A stretch of 64,000 bases of DNA from positions 682,001 through 746,000 of the forward strand of contig NZ_JBIZWA010000001.1 in the NCBI RefSeq assembly GCF_044769865.1, read 5' to 3'. Shown here piece by piece: positions 48,140 to 55,909 of this stretch; position 1 is the stretch's first letter, and every line of letters begins with the position of its first letter. This DNA comes from Homoserinimonas sp044769865 (GTDB lineage Bacteria > Actinomycetota > Actinomycetes > Actinomycetales > Microbacteriaceae). Made by a program: the position numbers and the translations under genes. The notes beneath the pieces were generated by a model. It did no database searches, had not been told where the DNA came from, and was given only the letters and a program-made list of their open reading frames with translations.

Positions 48140-49438
48140 GTGAACGACAAACTTCCCTCGACCTTCACCGATCCGCTGTCGAGCGTCGACCCCGAGATCG
48201 CCGCTGTGCTCGGCCAGGAGCTCGGCCGCCAGCGCGACACCCTTGAGATGATCGCGAGCGAGAACTTCGTCTCCCGCGCCGTGCTCGAGGCGCAGGGCTC
48301 CGTGCTCACCAACAAGTACGCGGAGGGCTACCCCGGCCGTCGCTACTACGGCGGATGCGAGTTCGTCGACGTCGCAGAGGACCTCGCCCGCGACCGCGCC
48401 AAGGCCCTCTTCGGTGCCGGCTACGCCAACGTGCAGCCCCACTCTGGCGCGCAGGCCAATGCGGCCGTGCTCATGGCGCTCGCAAACCCGGGCGACAACA
48501 TCCTGGGCCTCGAGCTCGCCCACGGTGGCCACCTCACGCACGGCATGAAGCTCAACTTCTCGGGCAAGCTCTACAACGCCAACTCCTACGGGGTCGACCC
48601 GACGACGGCCCGCGTCGACATGGACATCGTGCGCGAGCAGGCCCTCGCGGTGCGTCCCTCCGTCATCATCGCCGGCTGGTCGGCCTACCCCCGCCAGCTC
48701 GACTTCGCCGCCTTCCGCGAGATCGCCGACGAGGTCGGCGCCAAGCTCTGGGTCGACATGGCCCACTTCGCCGGTCTCGTCGCGACGGGCCTGCACCCCT
48801 CCCCGGTGCCCTACGCGGATGTCGTCAGCTCGACCGCGCACAAGACCCTCGCCGGCCCCCGCTCGGGCTTCATCCTCACGAACGACCTCGAGATGCACAA
48901 GAAGATCAACTCGGCGGTCTTCCCCGGCCAGCAGGGCGGGCCCCTCATGCACGTCATCGCGGCGAAGGCGACCGCCTTCAAGCTCGCAGCGGAGGACGAG
49001 TTCAAGGACCGCCAGCAGCGCACCGTCAGCGGCGCCAAGATCCTCGCCGAGCGCCTCATGGCCGACGACGCGAAGGCTGCCGGCATCGACCTCCTCACGG
49101 GCGGCACGGATGTGCACCTCGTGCTGGTCGACCTGCGCAACTCGGCGATCCACGGCAAGGACGCGGAAGACATCCTGCACTCCGTCGGCATCACCGTGAA
49201 CCGCAACTCGGTGCCCAACGACCCGCGCCCGCCGCTCACCCCCTCGGGTGTGCGCATCGGCACCCCCGCGCTCGCGACCCGCGGCTTCGGCGACGAGGAG
49301 TTCACGGAGGTGGCCGACATCATCGCGACCGCACTCATGCCGAACCCCGACATCGAGTCGCTGCAGGCGCGAGTCAAGACGCTCGCGGGGCAGTTCCCGC
49401 TCTACCCCGGGCTTGAGAGCCCCGGAACCTGGGCATGA
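48140..49438 (+). CDS. glyA: Serine hydroxymethyltransferase
   Basis: PLP enzyme converting serine and THF to glycine and methylene-THF; 432 residues. Family motifs are ASENFVSRAVLEAQGSVLTNKYAEGYPGRRYYGG, split here by position 30-65, and the PLP lysine in SSTAHKTLAGPRSG. The start is the GTG at 48140, preceded by AAAGGAGA (48128-48135). Expression is controlled by the ZTP riboswitch. It overlaps folD as ATGA. Confidence 0.97.
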   Translation: MNDKLPSTFTDPLSSVDPEIAAVLGQELGRQRDTLEMIASENFVSRAVLEAQGSVLTNKYAEGYPGRRYYGGCEFVDVAEDLARDRAKALFGAGYANVQPHSGAQANAAVLMALANPGDNILGLELAHGGHLTHGMKLNFSGKLYNANSYGVDPTTARVDMDIVREQALAVRPSVIIAGWSAYPRQLDFAAFREIADEVGAKLWVDMAHFAGLVATGLHPSPVPYADVVSSTAHKTLAGPRSGFILTNDLEMHKKINSAVFPGQQGGPLMHVIAAKATAFKLAAEDEFKDRQQRTVSGAKILAERLMADDAKAAGIDLLTGGTDVHLVLVDLRNSAIHGKDAEDILHSVGITVNRNSVPNDPRPPLTPSGVRIGTPALATRGFGDEEFTEVADIIATALMPNPDIESLQARVKTLAGQFPLYPGLESPGTWA

Positions 49439-50316
49439 CCGCAACGATCCTCGACGGCGTCGCCACCGCATCCCTCGTCAAGGCCGAGCTGGCCGAGCGC
49501 ATCGCCGCCCTCAAGGCGCGAGGCGTGACGCCTGGCCTCGGCACGCTCCTCGTGGGCGACGACCCCGGGTCGCGCTCCTACGTGGCGGGCAAGCACCGTG
49601 ACTGCGCCGAGGTGGGCATCGAGTCGATCCGGGTCGACCTGCCGAGCACCGCGAGCGATGCGGATGTCGCGGCGGCCATCCGTGACCTCAACGACGACCC
49701 CGCCGTCACGGGCTACATCGTGCAGCTGCCCCTGCCGAAGGGCCTCGACGAGCACGCGGCGCTCGAGCTGATCGACCCCGCCAAGGACGCCGACGGGCTG
49801 CACCCCACCAACCTGGGCCGGCTCGTGCTCGGGGTCGACGGCGAACTCGACTCCCCGCTCCCCTGCACGCCCGCGGGCATCGTCGAACTGCTGCAGCGCT
49901 ACGAGGTGCCCATCAGCGGCAAGCACGTCACGATCGTGGGGCGCGGCCTCACGGTGGGCCGCCCGCTCGGCCTCCTCCTGACCCGCAAGGGGCTGGATGC
50001 GACGGTGTCGCTCACGCACTCCCGCACGAGCGACCTCGTGGCCGAGGTCAAGCGCGCCGACATCGTGGTGGCCGCCGTGGGCGTCGCCCACCTCATCCGC
50101 CCCGAGTGGATCGCGCCGGGTGCGGCCGTGCTCGACGTGGGCATCACGCGCGTCGAGAACGCGGCGACGGGCAAGGCCCAGCTCCTGGGCGATGTCGACC
50201 CTGCCGTGGCGGAGGTCGCGGGGTTCCTCTCGCCCAACCCGCGCGGGGTCGGCCCCATGACGCGAGCGATGCTCCTGAAGAACGTGGTCGACGCGGCGGA
50301 GCGAAACCTCCGCTGA
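49435..50316 (+). CDS. folD: Bifunctional methylene-THF dehydrogenase/methenyl-THF cyclohydrolase
   Basis: Interconverts methylene-, methenyl- and 10-formyl-THF with NADP; 293 residues. Motifs include the catalytic lysine region SRSYVAGKHRDCAEVGI, GYIVQLPLPKGLDE and the cofactor-binding VGRGLTVGRPLGLLL, followed by PGGVGPMT-like RGVGPMTRAML. The ATG overlaps the glyA stop, so folD is under the same ZTP control. Supply of 10-formyl-THF by FolD and its removal by PurU (43.4 kb) are both encoded in this window. Confidence 0.97.
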   Translation: MTATILDGVATASLVKAELAERIAALKARGVTPGLGTLLVGDDPGSRSYVAGKHRDCAEVGIESIRVDLPSTASDADVAAAIRDLNDDPAVTGYIVQLPLPKGLDEHAALELIDPAKDADGLHPTNLGRLVLGVDGELDSPLPCTPAGIVELLQRYEVPISGKHVTIVGRGLTVGRPLGLLLTRKGLDATVSLTHSRTSDLVAEVKRADIVVAAVGVAHLIRPEWIAPGAAVLDVGITRVENAATGKAQLLGDVDPAVAEVAGFLSPNPRGVGPMTRAMLLKNVVDAAERNLR

Positions 50317-50435
50317 GTCAGCGGACGCTCGCTTTTCGGCGGGATGCTCAACGCGCTGCTCGAGCATCACGCCGAACGTTGAGCGCCGCGGCTGGGAACC
50401 CGCTCCGAGACCGTGAGCTCGGCGCCGCACGGACC

Positions 50436-50441
50436 TACCGT
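50436..50441 (+). promoter_or_regulatory. Leaderless -10 element of the small hydrophilic protein
   Basis: TACCGT lies exactly 6 nt before the ATG at 50448, with no ribosome site. Preceding this, 50330-50385 contains GCTCAACG/CGTTGAGC inverted words but no typical terminator. Confidence 0.5.
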
Positions 50442-50447
50442 GGCGTC

Positions 50448-50675
50448 ATGGCTGACAGGGACAACGAAGACGACATCACGAGCGGCAAGCGCGGCGGAAG
50501 CGACGCGGACTCGCCGAACTTCGCACCGCGCGACATGGCGCACAGCGAGGCACCGATCGACCAGCTGGCCGACCAGCCGCAGGCCGGCAGTGAGCAGAAC
50601 CCGCCGCTCGCGGATCAGGGCCCAACCGACGGCGAGCATGGCACCGACAACGACCCCAAGCTGAGCGAGGACTAG
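50448..50675 (+). CDS. Small acidic hydrophilic protein
   Basis: Protein of 75 residues with no hydrophobic core: rich in aspartate, glutamate, glutamine, serine and proline, and likely intrinsically disordered (MADRDNEDDITSGKRGGSDAD near the N-terminus). No family recognised. It may be a stress-related or general solubility factor, but nothing in the sequence proves this. The leaderless promoter supports the start at 50448; longer upstream frames run through folD in another frame and are not credible. Confidence 0.6.
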   Translation: MADRDNEDDITSGKRGGSDADSPNFAPRDMAHSEAPIDQLADQPQAGSEQNPPLADQGPTDGEHGTDNDPKLSED

Positions 50676-50711
50676 CCGGGCACGGGCCAGGTCTCCCCCC
50701 GGGTGCCCTTC

Positions 50712-50717
50712 TAGACT
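50712..50717 (+). promoter_or_regulatory. Leaderless -10 element of the DUF368 gene
   Basis: TAGACT is followed by 6 nt and the ATG at 50724. No ribosome site is present. Confidence 0.52.
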
Positions 50718-50723
50718 GTGGGG

Positions 50724-51695
50724 ATGCCCTCGACTCCTCTCGCGCGCCCCCTCGCCGCCCTCTTCAACGTGGTGCGGGGGGCCCTCATCGGCGTCGCGGA
50801 GATCATCCCGGGTGTCAGCGGTGGCACGATCGCGCTCATCATCGGTGTCTACCGCGCGATCATCGATTCCGCCGGCCACCTTGTGCGCGGCGTCGTCGCC
50901 GCGGCCGTCGACGGCGTGCGCCGCCGCGGACAGTCACGAAGCCGCGAGCACCTCGCCCAGGTGCAGTGGGGCGTCGTGCTTCCGGTCGCAGTCGGGATGT
51001 TCGCCGCCGTCTTCCTGGGTGCCAAGCTGCTCGCGCCGCTCATCGAGGAGCACCCCGAGCTCGCCCGTGCACTCTTCGCAGGGCTCATCGCGACCTCCCT
51101 CATCGTCCCCATCCGCATGGTCGGGGGCCGGTGGCGGGCCGTCGAATGGCTCGGGGCTGCAATCGCGGCGGGCATCGCGTTCGCCTTCTCCTCCATCCCG
51201 GCCGCTGCGCCCGCGAACCCGCCCCTCCTCCTTGTGGCCCTCGCCGCCGCGGTCGCGGTGTGCGCCCTCGTGCTGCCGGGCGTCTCGGGCTCGTTCCTGC
51301 TGCTCGTGGTTGGCATGTACGCGCCGACCCTCGACGCCGTCAATGACCGCGACTTCGCCTACCTGGGCACCTTCGTGCTCGGTGCCATCGTCGGCCTCTC
51401 GCTCTTCGTGAGCGGCCTGCAGTGGCTGCTCGACCACAGGCGACGCATCACGTTGGCCATCATGACGGGGCTCATGGTCGGCTCCCTTCGCGCCCTCTGG
51501 CCGTGGCAGACCGAGGACGGCGAGGTGCTGCCGCCCGGGGATGTGCCCACGGCCCTCGTGGCGTTCGTGATTGGCATCGCGATCGTCGCCGTCCTGCTTC
51601 TCGTCGAGTCCAGGCTCGTGCGTCGCCGGGCAATGGAGGGCACGGATGCGCTGCACCCCGAGACGGGCGAGATCCGGACGCAGGACCTGCGCTGA
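50724..51695 (+). CDS. DUF368 membrane protein (PopT-type undecaprenyl phosphate translocase)
   Basis: Polytopic membrane protein of 323 residues with about eight to ten helices. The DUF368 hallmark occurs twice, as expected for an inverted repeat: GVAEIIPGVSGGTIALIIGVY near the N-terminus and LVLPGVSGSFLLLVVGMY in the middle. DUF368 proteins (PopT) have been shown to return undecaprenyl phosphate across the membrane for cell-wall synthesis. The ATG at 50724 is preferred over a GTG at 50718 on promoter spacing. A perfect terminator follows. Confidence 0.88.
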   Translation: MPSTPLARPLAALFNVVRGALIGVAEIIPGVSGGTIALIIGVYRAIIDSAGHLVRGVVAAAVDGVRRRGQSRSREHLAQVQWGVVLPVAVGMFAAVFLGAKLLAPLIEEHPELARALFAGLIATSLIVPIRMVGGRWRAVEWLGAAIAAGIAFAFSSIPAAAPANPPLLLVALAAAVAVCALVLPGVSGSFLLLVVGMYAPTLDAVNDRDFAYLGTFVLGAIVGLSLFVSGLQWLLDHRRRITLAIMTGLMVGSLRALWPWQTEDGEVLPPGDVPTALVAFVIGIAIVAVLLLVESRLVRRRAMEGTDALHPETGEIRTQDLR

Positions 51696-51708
51696 CCTGA
51701 GAGAGGCA

Positions 51709-51753
51709 ACAGGAGAGGGCCCCGACGGCATCACCGTCGGGGCCCTCTCCTGT
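51709..51753. terminator. Bidirectional terminator between the DUF368 and acyl-CoA ligase genes
   Basis: A perfect 20-bp stem (51709-51728 with 51734-51753) encloses a CATCA loop; one arm is ACAGGAGAGGGCCCCGACGG. It lies between convergent stops and should end both transcripts. Confidence 0.9.
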
Positions 51754-51760
51754 CTGTTGC

Positions 51761-53383
51761 CTAGACCGCTGCCGGGGCACCCGCCTGCTGCGAGTAGTGC
51801 GCCGCCAGTTCGCGCTTGAGCACCTTGCCGCTCGGCCCCAGGGGGAGCTCGTCGACGAAGTAGATCTTGCGTGGGAACTTGTAGGCCGCCATGTGCTCGG
51901 TCGAGAAGGCCGTCACATCCTCTGCCGTCAGCGTGGAGCCGGGCGTGCGGATGATCGCTGCCGCGACCTCCTGGCCGTGCCGCTCGTCCTTGACACCGAA
52001 GACCGCGACCTGGGCAACGCCCTCGAGCCGGGAGAGCACCTGCTCGACCTCGGTGGGGTAGACGTTGTAGCCGTTGCGCACGATCATGTCCTTCTTGCGG
52101 TCCACGATCGTGATGCGGTCGTCTTCACCCTTGGTGCCGAGGTCTCCCGTGCGGAACCATCCGTCGATCACGGCCTCGGCGTCCGCTTCGGGGCGACCGA
52201 GATAGCCCTTGAAGAGGGCGTGACCGCGCACGACGATCTCGCCGAGCTCGCCGGGCGCCAGGAACTCGATGCGGTCGTCGATGTCTGCATCGGCGATCTC
52301 GACGTCGACGCCCCAGATGGCGCGGCCGACCGTGCCCGCGATGGGCTCGTCGCGCTGGTGGTTGGTCGACACGACTGGCGAGGTCTCCGTCAGACCGTAG
52401 CCCTCGTGCACCCGGGCGCCGAAGACCTCCGTGAACTTCTCGAGGATGGCGACGGGCAGCGACGCGCCACCCGAGATGCCGTACTCCAGCGGCGGGCGCT
52501 CGGGGTTGCGGGATGCCGCCTCGAGCAGCCCGATGAACATGGTCGGCACGGCCACGAAGGAGGTGGCGCCGTGCTTGACCATGAGGGCGAGCGCCTCATC
52601 CGGATCGAACTTCGGGAGCAGGATGATGGATGCCCCGCGCCGGAACGCCGTGTTCAGCACCGCGGTCTGCCCGTAGGTGTGGAACAGCGGCAGACCGCCG
52701 AAGAGCACATTGTCCTGTCGCACGTCGAACACGTCGATGAGGGTCACGTGGACCTGCTCGACGAGCGACATGTGGCAGCCGACGGCGCCCTTCGGTCGAC
52801 CCGTGGTTCCACTCGTGTAGAGGATCGTGGCTGGGTCGAGCGGGCTCGTGGACTCGTAGCGCTGAAGCGGCGTGGCCACCTTCGCCTCGTCCTCGAGCCG
52901 GGGCACGGGCACCTGCTCGACCATCTCGTCGGGCAGGAGCACGCTGACGGTCGGCACACCGGCCATCGCGGCAGCCTTGCCACCCTCGGCGAGCATGGGC
53001 GCCGCCGCGACGAGGAGGGTCGAGCCGCTGTCGCGCAGCACGTACTCGATCTCCTCCGCCTTGAGCAGCAGGTGGATCGGCACGACGACGGCGCCGAGCG
53101 ACAGCACCGCGTAGTACACGCGGGCGAAGTCGGGCACGTTGGGCACCAGCATGGCGACACGGTCGCCGCGCTTCACCCCACGGGCACGCAGGGCACCCGC
53201 GTAGGCGAGCGTCTGCTGCCAGAGGTCGCCGTACTTGATCTTGTGATCACCGATGATGAGCGCCGTGCGCTCGGGGAATCGGTGAGCGGTGTCGGAAAGG
53301 ATCGCGGCAACGGAAAGCGTGCCGAACCCCGGGGAGGTGAGGGCCGACGTTTCGGTGCCCCCTGTCGTGCTGTTGCTGGTCAT
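51761..53383 (-). CDS. AMP-forming acyl-CoA ligase
   Basis: Activates a carboxylic acid to its CoA ester with ATP; 540 residues. The adenylate-forming motifs are ILYTSGTTGRPKGAVG, the YGLTETSP loop, GWFRTGDLG, DRKKDMIVRNGYNVYPTEVE and the catalytic C-terminal lysine in GPSGKVLKREL. The acid is not predictable, but medium-length or substituted acids are usual for this group. It is the last gene of the operon starting at the kinase (56995). It would supply the CoA esters used by the dehydrogenase, hydratase and SDR upstream. Confidence 0.92.
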   Translation of the reverse strand: MTSNSTTGGTETSALTSPGFGTLSVAAILSDTAHRFPERTALIIGDHKIKYGDLWQQTLAYAGALRARGVKRGDRVAMLVPNVPDFARVYYAVLSLGAVVVPIHLLLKAEEIEYVLRDSGSTLLVAAAPMLAEGGKAAAMAGVPTVSVLLPDEMVEQVPVPRLEDEAKVATPLQRYESTSPLDPATILYTSGTTGRPKGAVGCHMSLVEQVHVTLIDVFDVRQDNVLFGGLPLFHTYGQTAVLNTAFRRGASIILLPKFDPDEALALMVKHGATSFVAVPTMFIGLLEAASRNPERPPLEYGISGGASLPVAILEKFTEVFGARVHEGYGLTETSPVVSTNHQRDEPIAGTVGRAIWGVDVEIADADIDDRIEFLAPGELGEIVVRGHALFKGYLGRPEADAEAVIDGWFRTGDLGTKGEDDRITIVDRKKDMIVRNGYNVYPTEVEQVLSRLEGVAQVAVFGVKDERHGQEVAAAIIRTPGSTLTAEDVTAFSTEHMAAYKFPRKIYFVDELPLGPSGKVLKRELAAHYSQQAGAPAAV

Positions 53384-53425
53384 CGTTGACCTCCTGTGAT
53401 CGGGATGTGGACTGCGGGTGTCGGG

Positions 53426-53890
53426 TCAGTTGCTCGGAGCAAGGACGTGGAGCGCGATGGTCTCCGCGATCGCCGCAGGCTTCTCAACGCCCTCGATCTC
53501 GACCGTGACCGACGAGGTGATGCGGGCGCCCTGGGGAACGCGCTCAACCCCCGCGATGACGGAGCGGGTGCGGATGCGACTGCCCACCGCCACCGGGTTG
53601 ATGAAGCGCACCTTGTTCATGCCGTAGTTGACACCCATGAGGGTGTTCTTGATGCTCACCGCGCCGTCGGCGAGGTAGGGCAGCAACGAGAGGGTCAGGA
53701 AGCCGTGGGCGATGGGGGCGCCGAACGGGCCAGACTTGGCACGCTCCGGGTCGACGTGGATCCACTGGTGGTCCTCGGTCGCGTCGGCGAAGGTGTTGAC
53801 CCGCTCCTGCGTGATCTCGAACCAGTCGCTCACGAACTCGTCCTTGCCGACCGCGGCCTCGACCGCGGCGATGTCTGCGTATTCAGTCAT
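53426..53890 (-). CDS. MaoC-like (R)-specific enoyl-CoA hydratase
   Basis: Hot-dog fold hydratase of 154 residues. The hydratase-2 motif is present as FADATEDHQWIHVDPERAKSG, with the catalytic aspartate and histidine, and the FGAPIAHGFLTLSLLP helix follows. It would add water to a 2-enoyl-CoA. It lies 3 bp downstream of the SDR gene and 42 bp upstream of the ligase, in the same direction. Confidence 0.92.
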   Translation of the reverse strand: MTEYADIAAVEAAVGKDEFVSDWFEITQERVNTFADATEDHQWIHVDPERAKSGPFGAPIAHGFLTLSLLPYLADGAVSIKNTLMGVNYGMNKVRFINPVAVGSRIRTRSVIAGVERVPQGARITSSVTVEIEGVEKPAAIAETIALHVLAPSN

Positions 53891-53893
53891 GAC

Positions 53894-54649
53894 TCAGCCC
53901 TTCGGTCCACCGGCGACGTACAGCACCTGGCCGGAGACGAACGACGCCTCCTCACTTGCAAAGAATGACGCGGCCGCCGCGATGTCCTCGGGCTTGCCGC
54001 TGCGGCCGACCGGGATCTCCGAGACGGCGTGCGCAATGAAGTCCTCGAAGGGCACGCCGACACGCTCGGCCGTGGCGCGGGTCATGTCGGTCTCGATGAA
54101 TCCGGGGGCGATCGCGTTGGCGGTCACGTTGTAGCGGCCGAGCTCGATCGCGAGCGTCTTGGTGAAGCCCTGGAGTCCCGCCTTCGCAGCGGCGTAGTTG
54201 GCCTGGCCGCGGTTGCCGAGCGCCGAGGTGCTCGACAGGTTGACGATGCGGCCCCACTTCTGCTCCACCTGGTGCGCCTGCACGGCGCGGGACATGAGGA
54301 AGGAACCGCGAAGGTGCACGTTCATGACGGCATCCCAGTCGCCATCGCTCATCTTGAAGAGCAGGTTGTCGCGGAGGATGCCGGCGTTGTTGACGAGGAT
54401 CGTCGGAGCGCCGAGCTCCTCGGTGACGCGCGCGACGGCCGCCGCGACGTCGTCGGAGTTGGAGACGTCGGCACCGATGCCGATGGCCTGGCCGCCGGCC
54501 GCGTTGATGGCCTCGATGGTGGCGGTGGTGTCTTCTTCACGCAGGTCGATGACCGCCACCTTGTGGCCGTCCTTGGCAAGGCGCAGCGCGACGGCTGCCC
54601 CGATGCCCCGGCCGGAGCCGGTCACGATCGCGGTACGCGTTTCAGTCAT
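53894..54649 (-). CDS. FabG-like short-chain dehydrogenase
   Basis: Classical SDR of 251 residues resembling 3-oxoacyl reductases. Cofactor loop TGSGRGIG, NNAG, catalytic serine in NLSSTSALGNRG and the YAAAKAG pair are intact. The ATG at 54649 follows GAAGGAG; an upstream start at 54721 would give an unrelated leader. In the operon it would oxidise the 3-hydroxyacyl-CoA made by the MaoC hydratase. Confidence 0.92.
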   Translation of the reverse strand: MTETRTAIVTGSGRGIGAAVALRLAKDGHKVAVIDLREEDTTATIEAINAAGGQAIGIGADVSNSDDVAAAVARVTEELGAPTILVNNAGILRDNLLFKMSDGDWDAVMNVHLRGSFLMSRAVQAHQVEQKWGRIVNLSSTSALGNRGQANYAAAKAGLQGFTKTLAIELGRYNVTANAIAPGFIETDMTRATAERVGVPFEDFIAHAVSEIPVGRSGKPEDIAAAASFFASEEASFVSGQVLYVAGGPKG

Positions 54650-54683
54650 TCGGATGATCTCCTTCGTTCGGGTGCTGTGGGTG

Positions 54684-55907
54684 TCAGTGGGTGCGTCGCA
54701 GTTCGGCCTTGCCGAGCGCACTCAGGTGCACCTCGTCGGGGCCGTCGGCGATGCGGAGCGCGCGGGCGGTGGCGTACATCTCGGCGAGCGGGAAGTCCTG
54801 CGAACCACCGGCGGCACCGAAGATCTGGATGGTGCGGTCGACGATGGTCTCGAGCATCCGGGGCACCGAGACCTTGATGGACTGGATCTCGGCGTGGGCC
54901 GCGCGGTTGCCGACCGTGTCCATGAGCCAGGCGGTCTTGAGCACGAGGAGGCGGTTGGCCTCGATCGCGATGCGGGCCTCGGCCATCCATTCGCGGATGA
55001 CGCCCTGCTCGGCGAGCGTGCGGTGGAAGGCCGTGCGGCTGTTGGCGCGCTCCCGTGCGAGGTCGAGGGCGCGCTCGGCGAGGCCGATCGCCCGCATGCA
55101 GTGGTGGATGCGGCCGGGGCCGAGGCGGGCCTGCGCGATTGCGAAGCCCTCGCCCTCACCCTTGAGGATGTTCGTCACGGGCACGCGCACGTTCTCGAAG
55201 AGCACCTCGGCGTGACCGCCGTGGTCGCGGTCGTCGAAGCCGAAGTAGGTGAGCGGGCGCACGATCGTGACGCCGGGGGTGTCGCGGGGCACGAGCACCA
55301 TGCTCTGCTGGCGGTGGCGCTCAGCCTCGGGGTCGGTCTTGCCCATGACGATGAAGATCGCGGCATCCGGGTTCATGGCGCCCGTCGACCACCACTTGAG
55401 GCCGTTGATGACGTACTCGTCGCCCTCGCGGCGGATGCTTGTGGCGATGTTGGTGGCGTCGGAGGACGCGACATCCGGCTCCGTCATGCAGAACGCGGAA
55501 CGGATCTCTGCGTTGAGGAGCGGCTTCAGCCACTGCTCCTTCTGCTCGGGGGTGCCGAACTCGCGCAGGATCTCCATGTTGCCCGTGTCGGGGGCGGCAC
55601 AGTTGGTGGCGGCCGGGCCGAGCTTGGGGCTGCGGCCCAGGATCTCGCAGATCGGCGCGTACTGGAGGTTCGTGAGGCCGGCACCGCCATCGCTGCTGCC
55701 GGCGGAGGCGGGGAGGAACATGTTCCACAGGTCGCGGCTGCGCGCCTCAGCGCGAAGCTCGGCGACGACGGGAGCGGCCGACCAGCGGTCGGGGTTCGCG
55801 GCGAGCTGCTCCTCGAGCACGGACTCCGCCGGGTAGACCGCCTCGGCCATGAACTTCTCGACCCTGGCGATGTAGTCCTTGGTCGTCTCGTCGTATTCGA
55901 AATGCAT
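54684..55907 (-). CDS. Acyl-CoA dehydrogenase (ACAD10/11-type)
   Basis: FAD-dependent dehydrogenase of 407 residues. It has the FAD/substrate motif FCMTEPDVASSDATN (about 139-153), the INGLKWWSTGA segment and the C-terminal ADGPDEVHLSALGK, the version typical of the ACAD10/ACAD11 branch. In those human proteins the dehydrogenase domain is fused to an APH-type kinase and acts on 4-hydroxyacyl-CoAs. Here the matching kinase is the next gene upstream, 2 bp away. A GGAGAGG site supports the ATG at 55907; a GTG at 55913 is possible. Confidence 0.9.
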   Translation of the reverse strand: MHFEYDETTKDYIARVEKFMAEAVYPAESVLEEQLAANPDRWSAAPVVAELRAEARSRDLWNMFLPASAGSSDGGAGLTNLQYAPICEILGRSPKLGPAATNCAAPDTGNMEILREFGTPEQKEQWLKPLLNAEIRSAFCMTEPDVASSDATNIATSIRREGDEYVINGLKWWSTGAMNPDAAIFIVMGKTDPEAERHRQQSMVLVPRDTPGVTIVRPLTYFGFDDRDHGGHAEVLFENVRVPVTNILKGEGEGFAIAQARLGPGRIHHCMRAIGLAERALDLARERANSRTAFHRTLAEQGVIREWMAEARIAIEANRLLVLKTAWLMDTVGNRAAHAEIQSIKVSVPRMLETIVDRTIQIFGAAGGSQDFPLAEMYATARALRIADGPDEVHLSALGKAELRRTH

Positions 55908-55909
55908 CG

